From the NCBI GenBank assembly GCA_001464545.1, contig LNFC01000006.1, positions 1 to 64,000 of the forward strand: 64,000 nt of DNA. The letters run 5' to 3'. This DNA is from Acidobacteria bacterium Ga0077551. Its GTDB lineage: Bacteria; Pseudomonadota; Alphaproteobacteria; Caulobacterales; Hyphomonadaceae. Of the stretch, positions 1 to 9,434 are shown piece after piece (the first letter of the stretch is position 1; the number at the start of each line of letters is the position of its first letter). A program made the translations under genes and the position numbers. Below the pieces are notes generated by a model. That model was not told the DNA's origin. It did no database searches and was given only the letters and a program-made list of their open reading frames with translations.

Positions 1-35
1 TCGGCGCCGGCGTCGTGTCGGAAATCAAGAAGTAA
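1..35 (+). CDS. tuf: Elongation factor Tu, C-terminal end (partial, truncated by window edge)
   Basis: Frame reads GAGVVSEIKK* , the typical EF-Tu C-terminus; followed by a terminator hairpin. Confidence 0.7.
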   Translation, partial: GAGVVSEIKK

Positions 36-57
36 GCTGCCCTGCAGCCCAAAACAC

Positions 58-90
58 AAAGGCCGCTTCCGAAAGGAGGCGGCCTTTTGC
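58..90 (+). terminator. Rho-independent terminator after tuf
   Basis: GGCCGCTTCC-gaaa-GGAGGCGGCC followed by TTTTGCTTT. Confidence 0.75.
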
Positions 91-108
91 TTTGGGGGAA
101 TTCTCTAA

Positions 109-142
109 ACCGCTCATCCCCGCCTTCGCGGGGATGAGCGGT
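109..142. repeat. REP-like perfect palindrome
   Basis: ACCGCTCATCCCCGC-cttc-GCGGGGATGAGCGGT, 15-bp perfect stem, 4-nt loop, intergenic. Confidence 0.6.
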
Positions 143-367
143 ATCTGGCCGATATCAAACCGGCACCAGGTGGTAAAAAATGAGAATGAATGAGAAAGAC
201 TGAGAAGAAATCAGCATCCGGAGTGCACGCCCTGCAGGGCTTTGGCGCGCTCTGGCGGGGGCAGACCGCCGCCCTTGCGCCTACAAAATCCGCCCCTCCC
301 GGAAAATAAAATCCAGCACCCTCAAGCGCTTGCGAAATACTTCCCGAATCCTTCCGCCACACCTCAG

Positions 368-390
368 TGCACGGAGTTATACTCCGTGCA
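368..390. promoter_or_regulatory. Perfect 23-bp palindrome, operator-like
   Basis: TGCACGGAGT-TAT-ACTCCGTGCA, no T-tract on either side. Confidence 0.5.
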
Positions 391-429
391 TGATCACTCA
401 GGAAACTTTCAGGCAAAAACCCCCGCGCG

Positions 430-1248
430 CTACCGCGCCGTCAGGCCGCCATCGACGACATGTTCCTGCCCGGTCGTGAAGCTCGAGGCATCCGACGCGA
501 GGAACAGGATCAGCTCGGCCACTTCCTCCGGCCGGCCCGCGCGGCCCATCGGCGTGCCGCCGAGCGCTACGATGTTGGGGTCCAGCGAATTGCCACCCGA
601 ATGCGCCGTCAGCGCGCCGACCTGCTCTGCCGTCATCGTCTCGGTGACGCGGGTGATTTCCTTCTGCCAGATCGGCGTGTCGATGATGCCGGGGTGGACC
701 GAGTTCACGCGGATCTTCAGCCCCAGCGCGGCGCACTCGACGGCTGCCGCCTTGGTGAACAGCCGCACCGCCCCCTTTGAGGCGCAATAGGCCGCAACCC
801 CCGGCGAGCCGCGCAGGCCCGCTACCGAGGACAGGTTGATGATCGACCCGCCGCCGGTCTTCATCGCCCGCATCGCGGCGCGGGTGCCGAGGAATACCGA
901 GTCGGTGTTGACCGCCATCTGGCGCTGCCAGTCGGCCAGAGAATAGTCCATCAAGGCCCCGGCAATCGCGATCCCGGCATTGTTGACCAGCACATTGGGC
1001 GTGCCGAACAGGCTCGTCGTTTCAGCGAAAATGGCGTCCCAGCGCTTCTCGTCGATGACGTCCTGTTTGGCGACGGCAACCGTCCCCCCGGCCTTGGAAA
1101 TGAGGGCCTGGGTCTCTTTCAGGCCCGCCTCATCAACATCCGTGGCCATGACTTTGGCCCCCTCGCGGGCGAGCGCAATCGCCGCTGCGCGCCCGATTCC
1201 GCTGGAAGCGCCTGTAACTATTGCAATTTTACCGTTTACCTGTCCCAT
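430..1248 (-). CDS. SDR family NAD(P)-dependent oxidoreductase
   Basis: TGASSGIG cofactor motif, NNAG, YxxSK (YCASKGA). Confidence 0.92.
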   Translation of the reverse strand: MGQVNGKIAIVTGASSGIGRAAAIALAREGAKVMATDVDEAGLKETQALISKAGGTVAVAKQDVIDEKRWDAIFAETTSLFGTPNVLVNNAGIAIAGALMDYSLADWQRQMAVNTDSVFLGTRAAMRAMKTGGGSIINLSSVAGLRGSPGVAAYCASKGAVRLFTKAAAVECAALGLKIRVNSVHPGIIDTPIWQKEITRVTETMTAEQVGALTAHSGGNSLDPNIVALGGTPMGRAGRPEEVAELILFLASDASSFTTGQEHVVDGGLTAR

Positions 1249-1363
1249 GTATTCCTCCCTGTTTATGCCCCCACACTAGCAGCCGCTGCGCTTGACGCGA
1301 GCATCAGATTGGTGTTTTACCCGCAACTTCATGACGGGGTGGTGCGGTGCCGCCGTTGTAATC

Positions 1364-1388
1364 GTGGGCTCGAACGAGCTGAGCCCAC
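1364..1388 (+). promoter_or_regulatory. Stem-loop in the rpsD leader
   Basis: GTGGGCTC-gaacgagct-GAGCCCAC, perfect 8-bp stem 30 nt before the rpsD ATG. Confidence 0.45.
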
Positions 1389-1417
1389 CGGCCCGCGCTG
1401 AAAATTGAGGTACTGCC

Positions 1418-2035
1418 ATGTCACGTCGCCATAGCGCGAAGTACAAGATCGACCGTCGCGTCGGTGAAAACATCTGGGGCCGCCCCAAGTCTCCCTTCAA
1501 CAAACGCGCCTACAAGCCGGGCCAGCACGGCCAGAACCGCCGCAACAAGGTCTCCGACTTTGGCATGCAGCTGATGGCGAAGCAGAAGCTGAAGGGCTAC
1601 TACGGCGACATCACCGAGAAGCAGTTCTCGAAAATCTACGAAGATGCAGCCCGCATGAAGGGCAACTCGGCCGAGAACCTTATCGGCATCCTCGAGTCGC
1701 GTCTCGACACCATCGTCTATCGCGCCAAGTTCGTCCCGACGATCTTTGCCGCCCGCCAGTTCGTCAACCACGGCCACGTCACCGTGAACGGCAAGCGCTG
1801 CAACATCGGCTCCGCCCGCCTGAAGGCCGGTGACGTCGTGCAGGTTCGCGAGAAGTCGCGCAACCTCGCCCTCGTCCTCGAAGCCCTGGGCAGCGCCGAG
1901 CGCGACATTCCGGACTATGTGGAAGTCGATCCGAAAGCGATGACCGCCGAGTTCAAGCGCATTCCGGTCCTGTCGGATGTGCCGTACCCGGTGAAGATGG
2001 AACCGGCCCAGGTGGTCGAATTCTACTCTTCGTAA
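1418..2035 (+). CDS. rpsD: 30S ribosomal protein S4
   Basis: [13 protein letters not shown]...[28 protein letters not shown]4 domain. Confidence 0.97.
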   Translation: MSRRHSAKYKIDRRVGENIWGRPKSPFNKRAYKPGQHGQNRRNKVSDFGMQLMAKQKLKGYYGDITEKQFSKIYEDAARMKGNSAENLIGILESRLDTIVYRAKFVPTIFAARQFVNHGHVTVNGKRCNIGSARLKAGDVVQVREKSRNLALVLEALGSAERDIPDYVEVDPKAMTAEFKRIPVLSDVPYPVKMEPAQVVEFYSS

Positions 2036-2062
2036 GGTACTTGAATTCCTTGAAGTTTCGGA

Positions 2063-2092
2063 AAGGCCGCGCCAGACTGGTGCGGCCTTTTC
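2063..2092 (+). terminator. Rho-independent terminator after rpsD
   Basis: AAGGCCGC...GCGGCCTTTT. Confidence 0.75.
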
Positions 2093-2109
2093 ATTTTGGA
2101 TCCTGAGCC

Positions 2110-2937
2110 ATGGCCATTCCCTCGATCGCTGCCGTCCGCAAGGCGCTGATCGCCACACCCGGCAAGCCGTTTGACCTGTCGGTGCGCGACACCTCCGGCC
2201 GGGATGTGTTCCCGGACAAGGCGGAAGCGGAGACCAGCCTCAAAAAGGACGCCGCCGTCATCAACGAGCTGAAGGACATGCTCTACGCCGAAGGCAAGCG
2301 CTCCCTGCTGGTGATCCTCCAGGGCATGGACACGGCGGGAAAGTCCGGCACGATCAAGGCGGTGTTCTCGGACACGACCCCGCTCGGCATGGAAGTGAAA
2401 GCCTTCAAGGCGCCCAGCAGTGAGGAACTCGCACGCGACTATCTCTGGCGCGTCCACAACGCAGTGCCCCGCCGGGGAAATGTCGGCATCTTCGACCGAT
2501 CCCACTATGAAGACGTTCTGGTGGTGCGCGTGCGAGAATTTGCGCCGCTCAACGAGGTCGAGAAGCGCTACGAGCAGATCAACGCGTTCGAAAAACACCT
2601 CAGCGAGAACGGAACGGTCGTCCTCAAATTCATGCTGAATGTCGGCTACGAGGAGCAGGGGATCCGGCTGAAGGAACGCCTCGCGGAGCAGCACAAGCTC
2701 TGGAAATTCAATCCGGTCGATCTCGATGACCGGGCCCGGTGGCCGGAATTCATGGCGGCCTACCAGCTCGCGGTGCAGCGCTGCTCCACCCGCCATGCGC
2801 CCTGGTACATCATCCCGTCGGACAGCCGCACCCGGCGCAATGCCGCCATCGCCCGGGTGGTTCGCGGCGCGCTGGAGGGGATGGATCTCAAATGGAAGGA
2901 CCCGGGCCTGAAGCCCGAGTCCTTTGATTTCGGCTAG
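2110..2937 (+). CDS. ppk2: Polyphosphate kinase 2 family protein (polyphosphate:nucleotide phosphotransferase)
   Basis: Walker A GMDTAGKSGT, DRSHYEDV, PPK2 fold motifs. Confidence 0.9.
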   Translation: MAIPSIAAVRKALIATPGKPFDLSVRDTSGRDVFPDKAEAETSLKKDAAVINELKDMLYAEGKRSLLVILQGMDTAGKSGTIKAVFSDTTPLGMEVKAFKAPSSEELARDYLWRVHNAVPRRGNVGIFDRSHYEDVLVVRVREFAPLNEVEKRYEQINAFEKHLSENGTVVLKFMLNVGYEEQGIRLKERLAEQHKLWKFNPVDLDDRARWPEFMAAYQLAVQRCSTRHAPWYIIPSDSRTRRNAAIARVVRGALEGMDLKWKDPGLKPESFDFG

Positions 2938-3872
2938 CCGGTGAAGCTGACTGAGCCGCCGCTGGATTTCGATCCGTCCTGAGTGGCCGGCTTGCCGGCG
3001 ATCGTCACATCCGCGCCGCTCGACGCCTTGGCCGTGGCTGCGCCCGTTGCGAAGGCGTCCACATCGGCGCCGCTCGAGGCGCTGACCGTGACGCTGGCGC
3101 AACGCAGGTCACCGGCTTCCACATCTGCGCCGGAAGAGGCCGACACGGTCATGGCGTTGCAGCTGCCTGAAAGCTCGACATTGGCGCCTGACGACGCGCT
3201 GACATCGAAGGTTGCCGCTGCGGCGGAGTTGAGCGTGACGTCGCCCGAGGACGATGCGCTGATCGAGGTCTCGCCGGTACCGGTTACCAGCACGTCCGCG
3301 TCACCGCTCGATGAGGCTGAAACGTTCAGTGTACCGACGGCAAACCCGGCTGCCTCCACTTCGCCCGAGGACGAGGCGGACAGCGACGCCGACGTCGCGG
3401 TGCCGGCCAGCGTGACCGCGGCGCTGGAAGAGGCGCTCGCTTCAAACGTGGAAGCCTTGATCGTGGCCGATTCAAAGCGCGACGACTCCGAGGCTTTCAC
3501 GCCTTCGAGGTCCGGGCCGGTGACGTAGACAGTATAGACCGGTTTCTTCTTGCCGTTGACCTTCACGGTCTTGCCGTCGTCCGAGACGCTGAGCGAGCGG
3601 CTACCCCAGGAGAAGAAGCCGCCTTTCTTGCCGGCGCTGACGCGGGAGACGACGAGCGTGTCCCCGTCATTCTCGATCCTGGCATCGGAGAAATCGCCGC
3701 CACTGGTTTCGACCTTCACGGACGTCTGCGGCGCGGTTTTGTAGACGACGTTCATCGCGCCTTCGACTTCGATGCGCGAGAAGTCAGAGGCGGAGAAGGA
3801 TTTGCTTTCAGCGAGCGCGGCAGGCGCCAGCAGTAGCGAAATCGTGGCGACGGCGGTGAGTGTCTTGTTCAT
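2934..3872 (-). CDS. DUF2807/GIN-domain-like secreted repeat protein
   Basis: Signal peptide; about nine ~18-21-aa repeats with core SASS(S)G(A/D)DV. Confidence 0.8.
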   Translation of the reverse strand: MNKTLTAVATISLLLAPAALAESKSFSASDFSRIEVEGAMNVVYKTAPQTSVKVETSGGDFSDARIENDGDTLVVSRVSAGKKGGFFSWGSRSLSVSDDGKTVKVNGKKKPVYTVYVTGPDLEGVKASESSRFESATIKASTFEASASSSAAVTLAGTATSASLSASSSGEVEAAGFAVGTLNVSASSSGDADVLVTGTGETSISASSSGDVTLNSAAAATFDVSASSGANVELSGSCNAMTVSASSGADVEAGDLRCASVTVSASSGADVDAFATGAATAKASSGADVTIAGKPATQDGSKSSGGSVSFTG

Positions 3873-3901
3873 TTGGGGTCCTCCCGTATGCGGTGAAACC
3901 T

Positions 3902-3948
3902 CTATGGATTATCGAAATACGATATGTCAATCATTGTTTTTCGATAAT
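3902..3948 (-). promoter_or_regulatory. Promoter/operator of the DUF2807-like gene
   Basis: Minus-strand TTGACA (3925-3930) then spacer palindrome TATCGTATTTCGATA (3910-3924); further half-site TTTCGATAAT at 3939-3948. Confidence 0.6.
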
Positions 3949-3963
3949 TTCCGAAACCCGTGA

Positions 3964-4941
3964 TCAAACAGGGCTGTTGGTGCGGCCCTGACGGCGCAGC
4001 ACCATCGGCGGCTGACCATAGGCGCGCATGAAGGCGACGCGCATCCGCTCCGGATCACCAAAGCCCGTCTTCGCCGCAATGGCTTGCAGGGGCAGGGTGG
4101 TGGTCTCGACACTCTGGCGCGCGGCTTCGAGGCGCAGCTTCTCCACGAAACGTGCAGGGGTTGCGCCGGTCTCGGCGCGGAAGACGCGGGCGAAGTTGCG
4201 CGGGCTCATGGCGGCGCGGGCTGCCAGCGTATCGACGTCCAGAGAGGCCGCGAGATTCGTCCGTACCCAGCCGATCAGCTCGTCGAACCGGCCGGATGCG
4301 AGGCGCACGTCCTGCATCACGGAGAACTGGGACTGACCGCCGGCACGGCGCTGGTGCACGACCAGTTCGCGGGCTGCGCGGCGCGAAACTTCCTCACCCA
4401 GATCATCCTCGATCAGCGCCAGGGCGAGATCTATTCCGGCGGTGATGCCCGCGGAGGTCCAGAACTTGCCGTCGCGCACATAGATGCGGTCGGCCTGCAG
4501 ATTGGTATCCGGAAAGGCGCGCCGAAAGGTTTCTGAGCGGCGCCAGTGGGTCGTTGCGCTGCGTCCTTTCAGCAGGCCGGCCGCCGCGAGGACGAAAGAG
4601 CCTGAGCAGACCGAGCAGGTGCGCCGGGTGCGCTGCGAGAGATCGCGGATCGCTTCGAGCAGTACTTCATCCGACATCGCCTCGCGCGTGCCTTCGCCGC
4701 CGGAGACGATCAGCGTGTCCAGCTTCAGCCCCGGGGGCAGGACTTCGGTCATCATCGACAGGCCGCAGGAAGCCCGCACGGGGCCACCCTCCAGCGAGTA
4801 GAGCGACAGCCGGTAAGGCGGCGGGGACATTCCCCGGACTGGCATTTCGAACGCGCCGATGGGCCCGGCAGCGTCGAGCAGCTGGAAGCCGTCGAACACG
4901 AGCATGCCGATTTCGCGGGTTCGGAGTTTGGCGGAAACCAT
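3964..4941 (-). CDS. GlxA family transcriptional regulator (DJ-1/PfpI-like domain + AraC HTH)
   Basis: DJ-1-like N-terminus with CSGSFVLAAAG and C-terminal AraC HTH; start moved to MVSAK (4941), preceded by AAGGAAA. Confidence 0.88.
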   Translation of the reverse strand: MVSAKLRTREIGMLVFDGFQLLDAAGPIGAFEMPVRGMSPPPYRLSLYSLEGGPVRASCGLSMMTEVLPPGLKLDTLIVSGGEGTREAMSDEVLLEAIRDLSQRTRRTCSVCSGSFVLAAAGLLKGRSATTHWRRSETFRRAFPDTNLQADRIYVRDGKFWTSAGITAGIDLALALIEDDLGEEVSRRAARELVVHQRRAGGQSQFSVMQDVRLASGRFDELIGWVRTNLAASLDVDTLAARAAMSPRNFARVFRAETGATPARFVEKLRLEAARQSVETTTLPLQAIAAKTGFGDPERMRVAFMRAYGQPPMVLRRQGRTNSPV

Positions 4942-5007
4942 GGGAAGAATTTCCTTTCTGCCAAACCGCATTTAGGCGACAAATCACCTGTCAGCAAGGA
5001 GGCCGCC

Positions 5008-5715
5008 ATGAGCCAGACACCTTTCGTCACCGTTTTCGCGATCTATCCCAATCTCACCCAGCTGGATTTCACCGGTCCGCATCAGGTGCTTTCCCGCCTG
5101 CCGGGCGCCACCACGATCGTGGCGAGCCGCGACGGCGGCGAGATCGAGGCCGAAGGCGGCCTCGTGATCGGCCGTACACGGAAATTGTCGGAGATCGAAC
5201 GCTGCGACCTGATCTGCGTGCCGGGTGGATCGGCCGCCACCGAAACCGCGCTGGACGAAGAGTTTGTCGCCGAAGTGCGCCGACTAGCGCTGGGCGCGAA
5301 ATACATCACCTCGGTCTGCACCGGATCGCTGATCCTAGGCGCTGCGGGCCTGCTGCAAGGCAAGCGCGCCGCCTGTCACTGGGCCTGGCGCGGCCTGCTG
5401 ACCGAGTTTGGCGCGATCCCCGATCCGGCACGGGTCGTCCGTGACGGGAACATCTTCACCGGCGGCGGAGTGACCGCGGGCATCGACTTTGCTTTCACGA
5501 TGCTCGCTGAAATCGCCGGGGAGGGATATGCCAAGGCGCTGACGCTCGGGCTCGAGTATGCGCCTGCGCCGCCCTATGGGTGCGGGCGGCCGGAACTCGC
5601 CGATGACGAGACGCTGAGGCGGGTCTCAGGAAACATGGACAAGGTGATGGCGCAGCGGATTGCAGAAGCGAAGGAGGCCGGGGCGCGGCTCAGCCGCTAT
5701 CCGGTTTCGCCGTAA
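5008..5715 (+). CDS. DJ-1/PfpI family protein, isonitrile hydratase-like
   Basis: [13 protein letters not shown] nucleophile-elbow region, TAGIDF. Confidence 0.85.
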   Translation: MSQTPFVTVFAIYPNLTQLDFTGPHQVLSRLPGATTIVASRDGGEIEAEGGLVIGRTRKLSEIERCDLICVPGGSAATETALDEEFVAEVRRLALGAKYITSVCTGSLILGAAGLLQGKRAACHWAWRGLLTEFGAIPDPARVVRDGNIFTGGGVTAGIDFAFTMLAEIAGEGYAKALTLGLEYAPAPPYGCGRPELADDETLRRVSGNMDKVMAQRIAEAKEAGARLSRYPVSP

Positions 5716-7055
5716 AGATCGTAATCGTCCGCGCCGGTGATCTTGGTGCGGACGATGTCGCCGGACTGCAGGGTTTTCTTGCTGGTGACATAGACCACGG
5801 CGTCGACTTCCGGCGCGTCGGCCTTGGAGCGGCCGATCCATCCGCCGGGTGACTGGTCGTCAGCGCCGTCGATGATCACATCGAGTTTCTTGCCGACCTG
5901 CGCCGCCGCGCGTGCGGCGGACACTTCGGCCTGCACTTCCATGAACCGGTGCCAACGCTCTTCCTTCACGTCTTCGGGCACATGGCCCGCGAGCTTGCCG
6001 CTTTCGGCATGCGCGACGTTCTCGTACTTGAAGCAGCCGGCGCGGTCGATCTTCGCCTCGCGGATGAAGTCGAGCAGGATCTGGAAGTCTTCTTCGGTCT
6101 CGCCGGGAAAGCCGACGATAAAAGTGGAACGGATCGCGAGGTCCGGCACGTCGCTGCGCCATTTGGCGATGCGGGCCAGTACCTTGTCCTGATTGCCCGG
6201 CCGCTTCATCGCCTTGAGAACCGGCGCGGAGGCGTGCTGGAAGGGGATGTCGAGGTAGGGTGTGATCAGGCCTTCGGCCATCAGTGGGATCACATTGTCG
6301 ACGTGCGGGTACGGATAGACATAGTGCATCCGCGTCCAGACGCCGAGACTGCCGAGGCCTTTGGCGAGGTCCAGGAAGCGCGTCTCGTATTCGGCGCCGC
6401 GCCAGGTTTCCGGCTTGTACCTGATGTCCAGTCCGTAGGCGGAGGTATCCTGGCTGATGACGAGGAGTTCCTTCACGCCGGCGGCGACGAGCTTTTCGGC
6501 TTCCATCAGGACGTGATGGATCGGGCGGGAGGCGAGGTCGCCGCGCAGCTTCGGGATGATGCAGAAGGAGCAGCGATTGTTGCAGCCTTCGGAAATCTTC
6601 AGATAGGCGTAATGGCGCGGGGTAAGGCGCAGGCCGCTTTCGGGCACGAGGTCGAGGTGTGGATTGTGCGGCGGCGTCAGGTGCGTGTGCACCGCGTCCA
6701 TTACTGCTTCGTACTGGTGCGGACCTGTGACCGCGAGCACCTTGGGGTGGGCGCGCTGGATCACTTCGGGCTCGGCGCCGAGGCAGCCGGTGACGATCAC
6801 CTTGCCGTTTGCCTCGATTGCTTCGCCGATGGCGGCGAGGCTTTCGTCACGGGCGGAGTCGAGGAAGCCGCAAGTGTTGACGAGCACGAGGTCGGCGCCG
6901 GCATAGTCGGGCGCAATCTGGTAGCCCTCGGCGCGCAGGCGAGTGATGATGCGTTCAGAGTCGACGAGTGCCTTCGGGCAGCCGAGCGAAACAATGCCGA
7001 CTTTCGGCGTCTTGGCCGGTTTGATCGGGGCGAGGGCGGGGGGTGTGATCGACAT
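5697..7055 (-). CDS. rimO: Ribosomal protein S12 methylthiotransferase RimO
   Basis: MiaB/RimO family: [12 protein letters not shown], radical-SAM [12 protein letters not shown] domain. Confidence 0.95.
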   Translation of the reverse strand: MSITPPALAPIKPAKTPKVGIVSLGCPKALVDSERIITRLRAEGYQIAPDYAGADLVLVNTCGFLDSARDESLAAIGEAIEANGKVIVTGCLGAEPEVIQRAHPKVLAVTGPHQYEAVMDAVHTHLTPPHNPHLDLVPESGLRLTPRHYAYLKISEGCNNRCSFCIIPKLRGDLASRPIHHVLMEAEKLVAAGVKELLVISQDTSAYGLDIRYKPETWRGAEYETRFLDLAKGLGSLGVWTRMHYVYPYPHVDNVIPLMAEGLITPYLDIPFQHASAPVLKAMKRPGNQDKVLARIAKWRSDVPDLAIRSTFIVGFPGETEEDFQILLDFIREAKIDRAGCFKYENVAHAESGKLAGHVPEDVKEERWHRFMEVQAEVSAARAAAQVGKKLDVIIDGADDQSPGGWIGRSKADAPEVDAVVYVTSKKTLQSGDIVRTKITGADDYDLYGETG

Positions 7056-7114
7056 GGCGGCCCTGCTAGCGCGAAACCGCGCAGCGGGAAAGCCGCCCCG
7101 TCACGTGCAGCAGA

Positions 7115-7453
7115 TCAGCTCGCGGCCAGCTCGATACCCTTTTCGGCGAGCAGGTCCTTCAACTCGCCGTTCTCGAACATTTCCTTGACGATGTCGCAGC
7201 CGCCGATGAATTCGCCCTTCACGTAGAGCTGCGGAATGGTCGGCCAGTTGGTGTATTGCTTGATCCCGTCGCGGACAGCGGCGCTTTCAAGCACGTTGGT
7301 CGAGACATATTCGACACCAAGGTAATCAAGGATTTGCACCACGGTGGACGAGAAACCACACTGCGGGAAAGTCGGCGTGCCCTTCATGAAGAGGACGACG
7401 TCGTTCTGTTTTACGGCCTTGTCGATGGCGTCGAGGGTGGCTTGGTCGGTCAT
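7115..7453 (-). CDS. grxD: Monothiol glutaredoxin, Grx4 family
   Basis: CGFS active site, [12 protein letters not shown]. Confidence 0.94.
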   Translation of the reverse strand: MTDQATLDAIDKAVKQNDVVLFMKGTPTFPQCGFSSTVVQILDYLGVEYVSTNVLESAAVRDGIKQYTNWPTIPQLYVKGEFIGGCDIVKEMFENGELKDLLAEKGIELAAS

Positions 7454-7530
7454 GGTTTGGCTCCGGATCTGCCTGACATGTGAGGTGGAGGCCGGGCGGC
7501 GTCAAGGTTGGCGCGCCGCCCGGGGTGGGT

Positions 7531-9363
7531 TTACCAGCCGCAGGTCTGGCCCTGGTTCTCTTCCTTCAGGTAGACGATCAGCGGGTCGAAATACTCGATG
7601 ATCGCGCTGCCATCCATTTCGCGGGTGCCGGTGAACTTCTCCAGCGTGTCCGGCCAGGGCTGCGAATTGCCGGCTTGCAGCATCTCGTTGAAGCGGGCGC
7701 CGACTTCCTTGTTCCCGTAAATCGAGCAGCGGTGCAGCGGGCCTTCCCAGCCGGCCTGCTCGCAGGCGGCCTTGTGGAACTGGAACTGCATGATGAAGCT
7801 GAGGAAGTAGCGCAGGTAGGGCGTGTTGCCGGGGATGTGGTACTTGGCGCCGGGGTCGAACGCATCGGCCGGGCGCGGGCCGGGCGGGATGATGCCCTGG
7901 TTCTTCAGGCGGATGTCAGTCCAGGACTGGTTATAGTTCTCCGGCGGGGTCTCGCCGGCCAGCACGCCCCAACGCCAGCTATCGACCGAGATGGCGAAGG
8001 GCAGGAACGCGATCTTGTCGAGCGCGGTCTGCATCAGCAGGGCTGTATCGGATTCCGGGGCCGGCATTTCTTCGGCGGTGATCAGGCCGATCTGCTTGAA
8101 GTATTCCGGGGTGATCGACAGCGAGATGAAGTCGCCGATGGCTTCGTGGAAGCCGTCATGCGCGCCGTTCTTGAACAGGAAATCCTGGTCCTTGTAGGCG
8201 CGCTGATAGTAGTTGTGACCGAGTTCGTGGTGGACGGTGTAGAAGTCTTCCGAGTTCACCTCCGTGCACATCTTGATGCGGACATCCTCCTCGTCGTCGA
8301 GGTTCCAGGCCGAGGCGTGGCACTGAACTTCCTTGCCTTCCGGACGCACGATCATCGAGCGTTCCCAGAACGTCTGCGGCAGCGGGTCGAGGCCGAGGGA
8401 CACGAAGAAGGCTTCAGCCGTCTCAACCATCTTGATCGGGGTATAGCCCTGCTGAACGAGGCGCTCGGTGACGTCATACTTCAGGGGCGCCGTCGGCGGC
8501 TGGACGACGTCATAGATGTTCGACCATTGCTGCGCCCACATGTTGCCGAGCAGGTCTGCCCGGATCGGGCCGGTGGCCGGCTGCACGGCGTCGCCGTATT
8601 TCTGGTTCAGCCTGGTGCGGGTGTAGCAGTGCAGCTCCTTGTAGAGCGGTTCGACCTGGCCCCAGAGGCGCGCGACTTCGGCTTCCATCTGCTCGGGCGG
8701 CATGTCGTATCCGGACAGCCACATCTGGTCGAGGCTGGGATAGCCGAGCTCCCGGGCGCCTTCATTGGCGAGCGAGACCATCGCGGCGTAGTTATCCTTC
8801 ATGGGCGGTGCAATCGAGTGCCAGCCCTCCCAGATGGCTTTCGTCACGTCCGGATTGCGCGAGGTTTCGATGATCGTCGAGGCTTCGTCCAGGGTGATCA
8901 TTTTGCCCTGGTATTCGAACTTGCCGGTGCCGTAGGCGGCGTCCAGGTCAGTCGTCAGCTTGGAGAGCTCTTCGGCTGCGCCCTCACGCGAAGGAGCGGG
9001 GATGGTGATGCCGCCGCGCAGGATGCGGATCTTGCGGGCGAGGTCCGGTGGCAGGACCGACACGTCGAACTTCTTGGACTCGTTGGCGAATGATACGGCG
9101 AGCTTGGTGGCTTTCGCGCCTGCCTCGGCAGCGGCGGCATTGGTTTCCGGCGTGATATTGGTCGCCTGGTTCCAGTAAGCCTGTGCGGCCTCCTTGTTCA
9201 TCGCGGCCAGTTCGGTTTCGACCTTGGAGATGAAGGTGCGCGCCTCGATCGCCATTTCTTCGGCGGCGATGGCTGCTGGGTCTACCCGGTCCTGGTACGG
9301 GGTGCAGGAGACCAGCAGGAGGCCGAGCGCAGCGGCGCTGACCGATTTCATCAGATTCGACAT
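7531..9363 (-). CDS. M2 family metallopeptidase (peptidyl-dipeptidase A / ACE-like), lipoprotein
   Basis: HHELGHNYYQ zinc motif, lipobox LVSC, full-length ACE-like sequence. Confidence 0.92.
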   Translation of the reverse strand: MSNLMKSVSAAALGLLLVSCTPYQDRVDPAAIAAEEMAIEARTFISKVETELAAMNKEAAQAYWNQATNITPETNAAAAEAGAKATKLAVSFANESKKFDVSVLPPDLARKIRILRGGITIPAPSREGAAEELSKLTTDLDAAYGTGKFEYQGKMITLDEASTIIETSRNPDVTKAIWEGWHSIAPPMKDNYAAMVSLANEGARELGYPSLDQMWLSGYDMPPEQMEAEVARLWGQVEPLYKELHCYTRTRLNQKYGDAVQPATGPIRADLLGNMWAQQWSNIYDVVQPPTAPLKYDVTERLVQQGYTPIKMVETAEAFFVSLGLDPLPQTFWERSMIVRPEGKEVQCHASAWNLDDEEDVRIKMCTEVNSEDFYTVHHELGHNYYQRAYKDQDFLFKNGAHDGFHEAIGDFISLSITPEYFKQIGLITAEEMPAPESDTALLMQTALDKIAFLPFAISVDSWRWGVLAGETPPENYNQSWTDIRLKNQGIIPPGPRPADAFDPGAKYHIPGNTPYLRYFLSFIMQFQFHKAACEQAGWEGPLHRCSIYGNKEVGARFNEMLQAGNSQPWPDTLEKFTGTREMDGSAIIEYFDPLIVYLKEENQGQTCGW

Positions 9364-9434
9364 GGTGGGGAGCCCTCCCTTGGAGTTTGCCGCACCTGAC
9401 AGCGAACCGGCCGCTGCGTCAATCTGGCGGGCGC

